64,000 bases of DNA from Acidobacteriaceae bacterium KBS 83 (GTDB lineage: Bacteria; Acidobacteriota; Terriglobia; Terriglobales; Acidobacteriaceae): positions 248,001-312,000 of the forward strand of contig KB906738.1 in assembly GCA_000381585.1 (NCBI GenBank). The letters are read 5' to 3'. Under the pieces are notes generated by a model. It searched no databases. It was not told the DNA's origin and worked only from the letters and a program-made list of their open reading frames with translations. This document shows, in pieces, positions 16,287 through 24,787 of the stretch. A program made the translations under genes and the position numbers. Position 1 is the first letter of the stretch, and each line of letters opens with the position of its first letter.

Positions 16287-16754
16287 ATGATGTCACCCGA
16301 CAACCTGCACTCCCTCAAAGACGACATGATCGCATTCATTGAAGGCCACGGCATGCGCCGCCTTCCTGGCTTTGTCATGGAGGACGTCGCCTCCGTCCTG
16401 TGGGAGGACGAGCAGAACCCCGATAGCTGGAAGGACTTCGTCGAGATGGCGAAGGCCGCTCAGGCCCCCTTCATCACCATGAGCGACATCACGCTGGAGA
16501 AGGAAGACCTGCAGTCGCTCCTCGAAGACTTGCGCGACTTCAACTTCCCCGACGATGTGCCCGACTCGGAGGAGGCCGAATACCTGGTCAACTACGTCGG
16601 CAAGACCGGCTTCGTCCAGCTCGGCTTCGCCCACCAGGGCATCATGTTCCTCCACGAGACCTCGACCGAGTGGTACGACCGCTACCAGCAGTTGCTGGAA
16701 TCGCTCGAAAGCGTGGGCGACATCGTCATCGACGAGGACGCAGACAACGAGTGA
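16287..16754 (+). CDS. Acidic hypothetical protein upstream of recJ
   Basis: 155 residues from the ATG pair at 16287/16290. A longer in-frame reading upstream to 15909 overlaps the divergent ferredoxin gene and is not favoured. The protein is very rich in Asp and Glu and mostly helical, with no membrane segment. Motifs such as DDMIAFIEGHGMRRLPGFVMEDV and FPDDVPDSEEAEYLVNYVGKTGFVQLGF do not match a family I can name. It ends 10 bp before recJ in the same direction, so the two are almost certainly co-transcribed. It could be a RecJ partner or an unrelated passenger. Confidence 0.75.
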   Translation: MMSPDNLHSLKDDMIAFIEGHGMRRLPGFVMEDVASVLWEDEQNPDSWKDFVEMAKAAQAPFITMSDITLEKEDLQSLLEDLRDFNFPDDVPDSEEAEYLVNYVGKTGFVQLGFAHQGIMFLHETSTEWYDRYQQLLESLESVGDIVIDEDADNE

Positions 16755-16764
16755 GACAGCACGC

Positions 16765-18564
16765 GTGAGCACCACAGCCAGCGCTCCGGCCTCCTCTCCG
16801 GCCTATGCGCATTGGCAGCTTCCATCGCTTGATCCGGCCGCCGTCCAGGCTCTCGCGACAGCAGCCGGCGTTCCCGCTTCGGTCGCTTCCCTGCTGATCC
16901 AGCGCGGCGTTGCCGACGCCTCGTCCGCCGCGCAGTTTCTTCACCCCACTCTCGACCATCTGCTCGACCCCTACGCACTCCATGGCATGGCGGCCGCCGT
17001 CGCGCGTATCCAGGAGGCTATCGCTGCGCGTGAACCGATCCTCATCTACGGCGACTATGACGTCGACGGCACCACCGCGATTGTCCTGCTCAAAACCGCC
17101 ATTGAGATTCTAGGCGGCACCGCCCGCTACCACATCCCCCATCGTCTCCGCGACGGCTACGGCATGCAGGCCGAGGTGCTCACACGCGCTGCCGCTGAAG
17201 GCGTGCGCCTCGTCATCAGCGTGGACACCGGCATTCGCGCCTTCGCCGCCGCTGATGAAGCCGCCCTCCTCAACCTGGACCTCATCGTCACCGATCATCA
17301 CCTCCCGGAAGCGGCACTTGGTCTTCCCCAGGCGCTCGCCATCCTTAACCCCAACCAGCCCGACTGCGCCTACCCCTGCAAGCACCTTTGCGGCGCGGGC
17401 GTGGCATTCAAGCTGGCCCAGGCGCTCCTTGAAGCCGTAGACGCCCAGCGCGCCCGCGAGAAGCTGCTGCCCTCGTTCCTGAAGATGCTGGTCATCGCCA
17501 CTGTCGCGGATGCAGTCCCACTGCTCGGCGAGAACCGCGTCATCGCCTCGCTTGGTATCGCCGGCCTGCGGCGTCCGGTGAATCCCGGGTTGCGCGCCCT
17601 GCTCGATGTTGCGCAGCTCGACCCCGCACGTCGCCCGCTCACTGCCGGCGATATTGGCTTCCGCATCGGCCCGCGCATCAACGCCGCCGGCCGCATGGAC
17701 ATCGCGTCCGAAGTAGTCGAGCTCTTCACCACGCGCGACATCGATCGTGCTCGCACACTCGCCCTAAAACTCGATCAGTTGAACTCCGACCGCCGCGCCG
17801 CCGAGCAGGCCGTGCTTACCCAGATCGACGCCATGCTCGCAGATGGCGTCATCGACCGCCAGGGCTGCCTCGTCATCGACGGCGATGGCTGGCATCGCGG
17901 CGTCCTCGGCATCCTCGCCTCGCGTGTCGTCGAGCGTACCGGCCATCCCGCGCTCATGCTCAGCCACGAAGACGGCGAGGCGCATGGCTCCGGCCGTTCC
18001 ATACCGGGCTTCCATCTGCTCGAAGCGCTCGAAAGCTGCCACGATGTCTTCGTCCGCTTCGGCGGCCACGCGCATGCCGTCGGCTTCTCGTTGACCTCCG
18101 CCCGCGTCCCCGAGTTGCGCGAGCGCCTGCAACTCCATGCGGCTGCCCGGCTCACCCCGCAAATTCTCGAGCGCAAGCTAGACTGCAGCGCCGAGCTGCC
18201 CCTCTCGCAGATCGATATCGCGGTCTACCAGGCTCTCCGCCTGCTCGAACCCTATGGCATGGGCAACGAGGAGCCGGTCTTCATCGCACGCAACCTCGTT
18301 GTCGACACCCCGCCTCAGATCATGAAAGACGAACACATCCGCATGCGCGTTCGCGATGATCAGACAGTAATGAAAGCGCTGGGCTGGCGATGGGCAGAGC
18401 GTGTGCGCGCACTCGCGTTAGGTCAAGGCAGCCGCATCGATCTCGCCTACCGCCTGCGCATGAATGAGCATCCGGATTTTGGTGGGTTGGAGTTGGAGAT
18501 TGTGGATCTGCGCCCCGCAGACCCCGTTCTCTCCCGCAATGAATGGGTGCCTGCGCCCAGCTAA
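16765..18564 (+). CDS. recJ: Single-stranded-DNA-specific exonuclease RecJ
   Basis: 599 residues from the GTG at 16765, slightly longer than E. coli RecJ. The DHH-family metal motifs are present: DYDVDG at about 97-102 and DHH at 177-179, followed by the glycine-rich DHHA1 region (GRSIPGFHLLEALESC; FGGHAHAVGFSL). A C-terminal OB-fold follows. It degrades single-stranded DNA 5' to 3' in recombination and mismatch repair. The start is inferred: the frame is open further upstream, but that part overlaps the acidic protein gene and reads as low-complexity shadow sequence. The ribosome site is weak, suggesting coupling to the gene before it. Confidence 0.95.
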   Translation: MSTTASAPASSPAYAHWQLPSLDPAAVQALATAAGVPASVASLLIQRGVADASSAAQFLHPTLDHLLDPYALHGMAAAVARIQEAIAAREPILIYGDYDVDGTTAIVLLKTAIEILGGTARYHIPHRLRDGYGMQAEVLTRAAAEGVRLVISVDTGIRAFAAADEAALLNLDLIVTDHHLPEAALGLPQALAILNPNQPDCAYPCKHLCGAGVAFKLAQALLEAVDAQRAREKLLPSFLKMLVIATVADAVPLLGENRVIASLGIAGLRRPVNPGLRALLDVAQLDPARRPLTAGDIGFRIGPRINAAGRMDIASEVVELFTTRDIDRARTLALKLDQLNSDRRAAEQAVLTQIDAMLADGVIDRQGCLVIDGDGWHRGVLGILASRVVERTGHPALMLSHEDGEAHGSGRSIPGFHLLEALESCHDVFVRFGGHAHAVGFSLTSARVPELRERLQLHAAARLTPQILERKLDCSAELPLSQIDIAVYQALRLLEPYGMGNEEPVFIARNLVVDTPPQIMKDEHIRMRVRDDQTVMKALGWRWAERVRALALGQGSRIDLAYRLRMNEHPDFGGLELEIVDLRPADPVLSRNEWVPAPS

Positions 18565-18642
18565 GATCGGGCTCCAGTATCCCGACCGCGATCAACACGT
18601 CTCTCACTAATATTCCGCTGATTGATCGACCGAGAGACAAAG

Positions 18643-18879
18643 TTAGTCGCCCGAGACAAGGAACTTGATCCCTAACGCGATGAAAGCCAAGCCGACCACG
18701 ATAAAGACAAGCTGTCCTGACCGTCGTGAGCTCTTCTGCTTATAAGCAGCGAGCGAAAGAACATCTGCAGCATAAAAATTACTTCCGAGGACTCCTCCAA
18801 CGATTGCCAAACCGCCCAAAATCAAAAAAGAGAATGCCCATACTCTTACCTCTTCTACCTTGACGCAAATACTGAACAT
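18643..18879 (-). CDS. Small two-helix membrane protein
   Basis: 78 residues with two hydrophobic segments (FSFLILGGLAIVGGVLG and LVFIVVGLAFIALGIKFLV) joined by a basic loop containing SSRRSG. The amino acid pattern is that of a real small membrane protein. No family is recognised. The first dozen residues are polar and no good ribosome site precedes the ATG, so the true start is uncertain. It lies convergent to recJ and upstream of the M61 protease gene on the same strand. Confidence 0.5.
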   Translation of the reverse strand: MFSICVKVEEVRVWAFSFLILGGLAIVGGVLGSNFYAADVLSLAAYKQKSSRRSGQLVFIVVGLAFIALGIKFLVSGD

Positions 18880-18940
18880 CCCGAAAGGAGGATAGCGTGC
18901 AATTCTGCAGAGCGATATCCATATCCCCTTCTGCTCCCAG

Positions 18941-20845
18941 CTACTTCTTCGCCGGCGCCAAAGGCTTCAAAATCTCATCCAGCACATCCTTCTCACCCTT
19001 CACGCGCTCCAGGTACGGATACCGCTGCCCGCCGTGATAGTCGATCTTCAGCACCTTGAAGTACGAAGTATTCGACACAATGAACTCGATCGGCCCTTTA
19101 TTCGTCTGACCCGAGCTCTCCTTCGCCTGGTCAATCGCGCTCTTCAGCAACTCATCTTGATACGCGCGCCCGTTCACCGCCACAATCTCCATCCCCGGCC
19201 CGAAGCCAGCCTTGTCCGCGAGCGAACCCACCAGCACGTCGCTCACCTTCCCGCCATCGCCGAGTTTCAGCCCCAGCGACCACCACGCATTCACACCGCC
19301 GCGCTCATCCGCCGTCGCATAGGGCGTCTCCTTCTCGCTGTAGGCCAGTCGCCAGCCGCCGTTGGTGATGCCGCCAAGCGGTGCGTGAGCCTGCTTCGTC
19401 GTGATGCGCTCGTGCAGAAACGTCACCCAGTCATACGGCACCACCGCGTTCAGGTTCTCGACGACATCCTCGAACGTATAGGGCACCACCTTCGGCGGCG
19501 TATCCCCTCCCAATCCATGAAATCTTGCGCAGAAGTCATTCAGGCTCTTCTTTCCGCCGCTCTGCTTGCGGATGATCGTGTCCGCCTCCAGCCAGATCAG
19601 TTCACCCTCGGGGTAGTAGTCGACATTGCGCCGCCAGTTGTCCCATCCGTCGCTGGCGTCGATCAGAATCTGCGCCGACACCGCCGTATCGCTCAGATCG
19701 CGCCAGGTACGTCCCGGCCGCGTATCGAGCGTTGCCGCGCTCAGCGCCAGCGCATCACGATACTGCTCCGGCGTCCAGATGGCCGATCGCGCCGTCAGCA
19801 CGTCGCCCAGATACTCCGTCAGACCCTCGTACACCCACAACAGGTCGCCCTTCATCGGCACCTGGTAATTCGGCGTGGCAAGCCCCGCCGGCCGCCGATA
19901 CTTGCCGTTCCACGAGTGGGTGAACTCATGCGGCAGCAGCATCCCGCTCAACAACTCAAGATTTGGGTCAAGGAAAGTCTTCTCCGGTACGCGATCGTCG
20001 CTCGACTCGTGATGCTCCAGCCCGAAGTGCGCCACCTGGTCGCTCAGCGTCATCAAGAAATGGTAGCTTCCATAGTGACGTGACTTGTATAGCGCACCGG
20101 CCTCGCGCACCAGGTTATTGAAGCCGGCCAGCATCTCTGGTTTGATCTCCAGGTCCTCCGGTCCGTCCGCCGCGACATCCAGATAGTGCTTCGGTGTCAC
20201 CTCCGGCGCCAGCGGCAACTCGCGAAAGTAGTGCCCCGTCAGCAGAGGCGAATCCACCAGCTGCTCCAGCGATACCGTCTCGAATGTGGGAGCATACGCA
20301 TCGCCGCTCTTCTTCGTCAGCGCCGTTCCGTACTGCCACCCCTCTGGAATCTTCGCCGCCGCTGTCACCATCACATCGCTCGCCTTCGCCCCATCGGGAT
20401 AGAGCAACACCGTGTTCCAGCTCAACAGCGCCAGGCTCGCACTCGTCGACGCGCCGGATGAAAACCCGCTGGGTGAAGCTGTCGCCAGAAGATCCAGCTT
20501 GATCTTCAGCTCCGTCGCTCCGGCCGGCACGACGATGTGGAAGGCGTACATATCCACATCGTCGCGCCGCCACGGAATCTGCTGGCCGTTCGCCGTGAAC
20601 ACTAGACCGGTCAGATCATCAATCGGCCCGGTGGGTCCATGCTCGCCGGGAATCCACTTTGGATACACCAGCGTGTGCTCGCCCGGCGTGATCGGCATCG
20701 TCTCCACCACATGAATGATCTTGCGCGGCGCATCGGTGACATCCACGCTTAGCTGAATCGGCTGCGAAGTGGACTGTGCGTGAATGCCGGCGATGCAAAG
20801 AAACAATGTAGAAAGAAGAAGAGCGCGAGGATAGGACCGACGCAT
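18941..20845 (-). CDS. Secreted M61 glycyl-aminopeptidase-like metalloprotease with PDZ domain
   Basis: 634 residues. The start at 20845 has GGAGATCT before it and gives a signal peptide (MRRSYPRALLLSTLFLCIAG); the open frame further upstream antisense to tmk is not used. An N-terminal beta domain is followed by the zinc site HEFTHSW (H306, E307, H310) and a C-terminal PDZ domain (about 500-600, with GSLADKAGFGPGMEIVAVNG). The family removes N-terminal residues or clips peptides, and here acts outside the cytoplasmic membrane. It is divergent from tmk with 72 bp between the starts. Confidence 0.9.
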   Translation of the reverse strand: MRRSYPRALLLSTLFLCIAGIHAQSTSQPIQLSVDVTDAPRKIIHVVETMPITPGEHTLVYPKWIPGEHGPTGPIDDLTGLVFTANGQQIPWRRDDVDMYAFHIVVPAGATELKIKLDLLATASPSGFSSGASTSASLALLSWNTVLLYPDGAKASDVMVTAAAKIPEGWQYGTALTKKSGDAYAPTFETVSLEQLVDSPLLTGHYFRELPLAPEVTPKHYLDVAADGPEDLEIKPEMLAGFNNLVREAGALYKSRHYGSYHFLMTLSDQVAHFGLEHHESSDDRVPEKTFLDPNLELLSGMLLPHEFTHSWNGKYRRPAGLATPNYQVPMKGDLLWVYEGLTEYLGDVLTARSAIWTPEQYRDALALSAATLDTRPGRTWRDLSDTAVSAQILIDASDGWDNWRRNVDYYPEGELIWLEADTIIRKQSGGKKSLNDFCARFHGLGGDTPPKVVPYTFEDVVENLNAVVPYDWVTFLHERITTKQAHAPLGGITNGGWRLAYSEKETPYATADERGGVNAWWSLGLKLGDGGKVSDVLVGSLADKAGFGPGMEIVAVNGRAYQDELLKSAIDQAKESSGQTNKGPIEFIVSNTSYFKVLKIDYHGGQRYPYLERVKGEKDVLDEILKPLAPAKK

Positions 20846-20917
20846 AGATCTCCAGAACAAGGCGATGCCCGCAAGTGTAACGGCTCCGGCGACTTCGCGC
20901 GATGCTACACTCCTGCC

Positions 20918-21580
20918 ATGCCGCGAGGCTTCTTCCTCACATTCGAAGGGCTCGATGGCTCGGGCAAGTCCACGCAGCTCCGCAAACTGCACGAATCGCT
21001 CCTCCGGCGTGGCGAGGATGTCGTCGCGACCCGCCAGCCCGGCGGCACAAAGCTTGGCGATCGCATCCGCAGTCTGCTCCTCGACTCGCGCCGCAATCCT
21101 CTCGATCCGCGGGCCGAGCTGGGTCTCATGTTCTCCGATCGCGCCCAGGCAATCGCGGAGGTCATCCGCCCCGCGCTCGATCGCGGCGCCATCGTCCTTT
21201 GCGATCGATATACCGATTCCACTGAGGCCTACCAGGGCGCAGGCCGCGAACTGGGGTCCGCCCGTGTGCTTGCGCTGCATCGCGAACTCTGCGGCCTCGA
21301 TCCCGACCTCACCCTGCTCCTGCTGCCGGACTTCGACGCCTCGCTCGCCCGCGCGCGCCAGCGCAACCAGACCGCGAAGGCGGTCACCGGTAAGGATGAA
21401 AATCGCTTTGAAGCGCTCGACACACCCTTCTTCCGTCGCGTTTACGATCAATACCGCGTCATTGCTCAGCGTGAGCCGTCGCGTGTTGTCGCCATCGAAG
21501 GCGATGCCGGAGTCGAAGCGGTGCATCGACGTATCCTGTCAATAGTGGAAGAGCGCCTGGCCCAGCATCGCTCTTCCTGA
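20918..21580 (+). CDS. tmk: Thymidylate kinase
   Basis: 220 residues, typical length. The P-loop is GLDGSGKST at residues 11-19. CDRYTDSTEAYQGAGR is the dTMP-binding signature, and the lid region contains RARQRNQTAKAVTGKDENRFE. It phosphorylates dTMP to dTDP for DNA synthesis. The ATG at 20918 was chosen because the family begins only a few residues before the P-loop. It is the first gene of a tight run tmk-P450-holB with gaps of 7 and 29 bp. Confidence 0.96.
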   Translation: MPRGFFLTFEGLDGSGKSTQLRKLHESLLRRGEDVVATRQPGGTKLGDRIRSLLLDSRRNPLDPRAELGLMFSDRAQAIAEVIRPALDRGAIVLCDRYTDSTEAYQGAGRELGSARVLALHRELCGLDPDLTLLLLPDFDASLARARQRNQTAKAVTGKDENRFEALDTPFFRRVYDQYRVIAQREPSRVVAIEGDAGVEAVHRRILSIVEERLAQHRSS

Positions 21581-21587
21581 GCCCGAC

Positions 21588-23015
21588 ATGGCAGCAGCCA
21601 ACACATCCCCGTCACCCGGCGACCAGCCCGGACAGCAGCCCGCGCCGCAATGGACCGTGATCGAGCGCGACGGCTACCGCTTTCCGCCGGGACTCTCGCT
21701 GAACCTGCTCTTCTATCTGCGACGCCGCTTCTTCAAGCCATCCAACCCCATTCTTCTTTTCGAGCATCTCGCTGGAACCTACGGCCGCATCGCACACTAC
21801 AAGCTTGGCTGGCAGCACATCGTCTTCCTCAATCATCCCGACTTCATCCGCGAGATTCTCGTCAACCATCCGCAGGAGGTGATTAAGGAGCGCACGCAGC
21901 GCCGCATGAAGATCCTGCTCGGCGAAGGCCTCATCACCAGCGAGGGCGACTTCCACATGCGCCAGCGGCGCATCGCCGCGCCCGCCTTTCATCGGCAGCG
22001 CATCGCCGCCTATGCCGATGTCATGACCCAACGTGCCGCGCTCCGCCGCGCAAGTTGGCACGCCGGCCAGACCATGGACATCGGCGCAGAGATGATGCAA
22101 CTCGCCCTCGAGATCGTCGCCCGGACCCTCTTCAATACTGAGGTCACCAGTGATGTACTCCAGATCAACCACGAGGTCAACGTCATCATGGACCTCTACA
22201 ACTACCTCATCTCCCTGCCGCTCGCGGAGGCCTATCTGTACGCGCCGCTGCCGGGCCTCACACGCTTCCGCCGTGCCCGCTCGCGGCTGAATGGGGTAGT
22301 TCATCGCATCATCGCTGACCATCGCGCCCGCGTCGGCGCTGCGGACAACGGCGATCTGCTCTCCATGCTGATGGCCTCACGCGATGAAGAAGGCGGCGGC
22401 GTGATGACCGACGAGCAACTGCGCGACGAGATCATCACTATCTTCCTCGCTGGTTATGAGACGGTCGCCAACGCGCTCACCTGGACCTGGCTGCTGCTCG
22501 CGCAGAACCCGGAAGTTGCCCAGCGGTTTCATGACGAAGTAGCTCGCGTGCTCAACGGCCGTCTGCCAACACTCGAAGATCTGCCGCAGCTCCGTTACAC
22601 CGAGATGGTCTTCGCCGAGTCGATGCGGCTCTATCCGCCGGCATGGGCCATGGGACGGCAGAGCACCGCGCCCGTCGCGCTCGGGCCATACCGCTTCCCT
22701 CCACGGACATACTTCTTCTTCAGCCAGTACGTGACGCAGCGCGACCCCGCATACTTTCCCGACCCACTGCGCTTCGATCCGGAACGCTTCACTCCGGAGG
22801 CGAAAGCCGCGCGCCCGCGCTTCGCCTATTTCCCCTTCGGTGGCGGCGCGCGCCAGTGCATCGGCGAATCCTTCGCGTGGATGGAAGGAGTGCTCATCCT
22901 TGCCACCATCGCTCAGCAATGGCGGCTCAGCCTGCTGCCCGATCAGCAGATCGATGTCCAGCCGAAGATCACGCTGCGCCCGAAGTATCCGATCCACATG
23001 CGGGTGGAAGGATGA
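21588..23015 (+). CDS. Cytochrome P450
   Basis: 475 residues. The heme-binding loop FPFGGGARQCIGE has its thiolate ligand at C424, and the ExxR pair is E344/R347 in ESMRLYPPAW. The I-helix oxygen-activating segment reads FLAGYETVANALTW. The overall pattern resembles long-chain or CYP102/CYP4-like bacterial P450s, but the substrate is unknown. No ferredoxin or reductase gene is adjacent. It starts 7 bp after tmk and is followed 29 bp later by holB, so it seems to have been inserted into a DNA-replication operon. No membrane anchor is evident. Confidence 0.92.
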   Translation: MAAANTSPSPGDQPGQQPAPQWTVIERDGYRFPPGLSLNLLFYLRRRFFKPSNPILLFEHLAGTYGRIAHYKLGWQHIVFLNHPDFIREILVNHPQEVIKERTQRRMKILLGEGLITSEGDFHMRQRRIAAPAFHRQRIAAYADVMTQRAALRRASWHAGQTMDIGAEMMQLALEIVARTLFNTEVTSDVLQINHEVNVIMDLYNYLISLPLAEAYLYAPLPGLTRFRRARSRLNGVVHRIIADHRARVGAADNGDLLSMLMASRDEEGGGVMTDEQLRDEIITIFLAGYETVANALTWTWLLLAQNPEVAQRFHDEVARVLNGRLPTLEDLPQLRYTEMVFAESMRLYPPAWAMGRQSTAPVALGPYRFPPRTYFFFSQYVTQRDPAYFPDPLRFDPERFTPEAKAARPRFAYFPFGGGARQCIGESFAWMEGVLILATIAQQWRLSLLPDQQIDVQPKITLRPKYPIHMRVEG

Positions 23016-23044
23016 ACTGGACTCGCTTGGTTTAGCCTGTTCAG

Positions 23045-24142
23045 GTGAACTTCACCGACTTTCTCGGCAATCAGGCCGCCGTCCGCCGCCTCCGCGAGAC
23101 CCTCGCCGCCGGCCGACTTCCCAGCGCCATGATCCTGAGCGGCCCACGTGGCGCGGGCAAGTACACGCTCGCCCTCCTGCTCGCCCAAGCCGCCAACTGC
23201 CTTACGCCCATCACGACCGACGGCCTGCCTGATGCCTGCGGTGTCTGCGCCAATTGCGAGCGAATCGTTGCCTCCTTCGCCCTCGATGAACGCTTCGCCG
23301 AGGCTGTGGCGGCGCGCGAGGAAATGCGCGACGTGGACAAGAAGGACACCCGCATCCTCATCCAGACGCACCCCGACGTGATGATCATCCCGCCGGACCC
23401 GCCGCAGCTCCTCATCAAGCTCGGCCAGGTGCGCACCGTCATCGCCCGAATCTATCGCCGCCCCGCGCAGGCCGCACGCGCCTTCTACATCTTCACTGCC
23501 AGTTCGTTCATGAAAGAAGCTGCGAATTCGCTGCTGAAAGTTCTTGAGGAACCGCCCGAGCACGCCACGCTCATCCTGCTCTCTGAAAATCCAAGCGAAC
23601 TGCTTCCCACTATCCGCTCCCGCGCCGGCGTTCTCCGGCTCGGTGCTCTGCCCGCGGCAGAGATCGATGCGCTTCTCGCCGCTCGTCGGCCGGAGCTGAA
23701 AGCAATCGAGCGCACCCTTGTCGGCCGCCTCGCGGAGGGTGCCGTCGGTCGGGCGCTTGGCTTCGATCTGCCTGAATATCTTGCCTACCGACAGGATGCA
23801 CTCATTGTGCTGCACACCTCGCTCGCCGAGCCGGACTACAGCGTGCTCTTCCGCATGACGGAGAGCTACCGCGCTGGCGCGGAGGGCGCTATTAAAACCT
23901 CAGGCATGCTGCACGCGTTGAGTCTGCTGCTCGAAGATCTGCTGTTGATCCATTCCGGCGTTCCCGCGCTGGTTCGCAACACTGACCTGGTAAAAGAACT
24001 GACTCGCATTGCACATGGCGTCACCCCGCAGTGGATCGAAGCCGCCTCGCGCGGTCTCGATCAGGTAGAAGCGGGCATGCGGCGCAATCTTCTGCGCTCC
24101 CTTTCGCTCGACGCCTTCGCCACCAGCCTTCCCGTTCGCTGA
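23045..24142 (+). CDS. holB: DNA polymerase III delta-prime subunit (HolB-like clamp-loader ATPase)
   Basis: 365 residues from a GTG preceded by an AGG-type site. It has a Walker A motif GPRGAGKYT (K39), a zinc-binding group (NCLTPIT...DACGVCANC) and the conserved SNSLLK-like segment read here as AANSLLKVLEEPPEHA, followed by sensor 1 in LLSENPSELLPTIRSR. The clamp loader places the sliding clamp on DNA. Its place after tmk is the classical tmk-holB arrangement, here interrupted by a P450 gene. A tau/gamma subunit is the alternative, but the length and context favour delta-prime. Confidence 0.9.
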   Translation: MNFTDFLGNQAAVRRLRETLAAGRLPSAMILSGPRGAGKYTLALLLAQAANCLTPITTDGLPDACGVCANCERIVASFALDERFAEAVAAREEMRDVDKKDTRILIQTHPDVMIIPPDPPQLLIKLGQVRTVIARIYRRPAQAARAFYIFTASSFMKEAANSLLKVLEEPPEHATLILLSENPSELLPTIRSRAGVLRLGALPAAEIDALLAARRPELKAIERTLVGRLAEGAVGRALGFDLPEYLAYRQDALIVLHTSLAEPDYSVLFRMTESYRAGAEGAIKTSGMLHALSLLLEDLLLIHSGVPALVRNTDLVKELTRIAHGVTPQWIEAASRGLDQVEAGMRRNLLRSLSLDAFATSLPVR

Positions 24143-24285
24143 ATCCGGCGTAACTACGATGCACATTTTTTAATGGCGTTGCCTGCGATCTTCTGAGCTA
24201 TGATCAGCCACCACCCGCGGAAATCTTTCCTCTCCATTTCGTCCGGATCGCGCATCTACATGAGGTAACACCAACAGGCACGCTT

Positions 24286-24696
24286 ATGGCGAACCAATCG
24301 GCAGTCCCCTCGCACGATGGGGGAGAAGAAAGACTTGAGGAAGCAATACCTTCGCTTCCCGCTTCAGGACCCCGCAAGCTGGTAAGGCCAACGCTTCCCG
24401 CGGGCGCCAGGGGCCGACGCTCCTACGCCTCGCATGACACTCCTTTGTTAACGCATCAGCAGCAGCCGGCAGCGAATGGACGCGCCGAAAGCTCGCATGC
24501 GGAAGCCTTCTACCTGCAGAAACAAATGCACTCCCAGACGCTGATGGTCTTCATGCTGGAAGGCGGAGACTGCGTGGAGGGCGCCATCGAGTGGTACGAC
24601 GCCGCCACCATCAAGGTACGCAACGGCAACATTCGCACACTCATTTACAAAGCAGCCATCAAGTATCTCTATAAAGTGGGCGAACATCACCCCTGA
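24286..24696 (+). CDS. hfq: Hfq-type Sm-like RNA chaperone with long N-terminal extension
   Basis: 136 residues. The last 65 or so form an Sm fold: AEAFYLQKQMHSQTLMVFML, then GAIEWYDAATIKVRNG and the closing strand LIYKAAIKYLYKVG. The Hfq YKHA motif reads YKAA, so the uridine-binding histidine is absent. About 69 residues precede the Sm domain, rich in Pro, Arg and Gln and probably disordered. No alternative start with a ribosome site is seen closer to the domain. It should bind small RNAs and mRNA. A GAF-SpoIIE phosphatase gene follows closely in the same direction. Confidence 0.82.
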   Translation: MANQSAVPSHDGGEERLEEAIPSLPASGPRKLVRPTLPAGARGRRSYASHDTPLLTHQQQPAANGRAESSHAEAFYLQKQMHSQTLMVFMLEGGDCVEGAIEWYDAATIKVRNGNIRTLIYKAAIKYLYKVGEHHP

Positions 24697-24787
24697 GGGA
24701 GTGTTAGTCGCCGCCCGCAGTCGATTCCAAAGCCAGTCGTCCACAAAAACCTCCGCTTGTGCGAAGCTGGATCGGGAGCAAGTGGGA

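Noticed and set aside
20846-21526. N-terminal extension of the M61 protease frame
   Set aside because: It is antisense to tmk. The ATG at 20845 has a ribosome site and opens a normal signal peptide.
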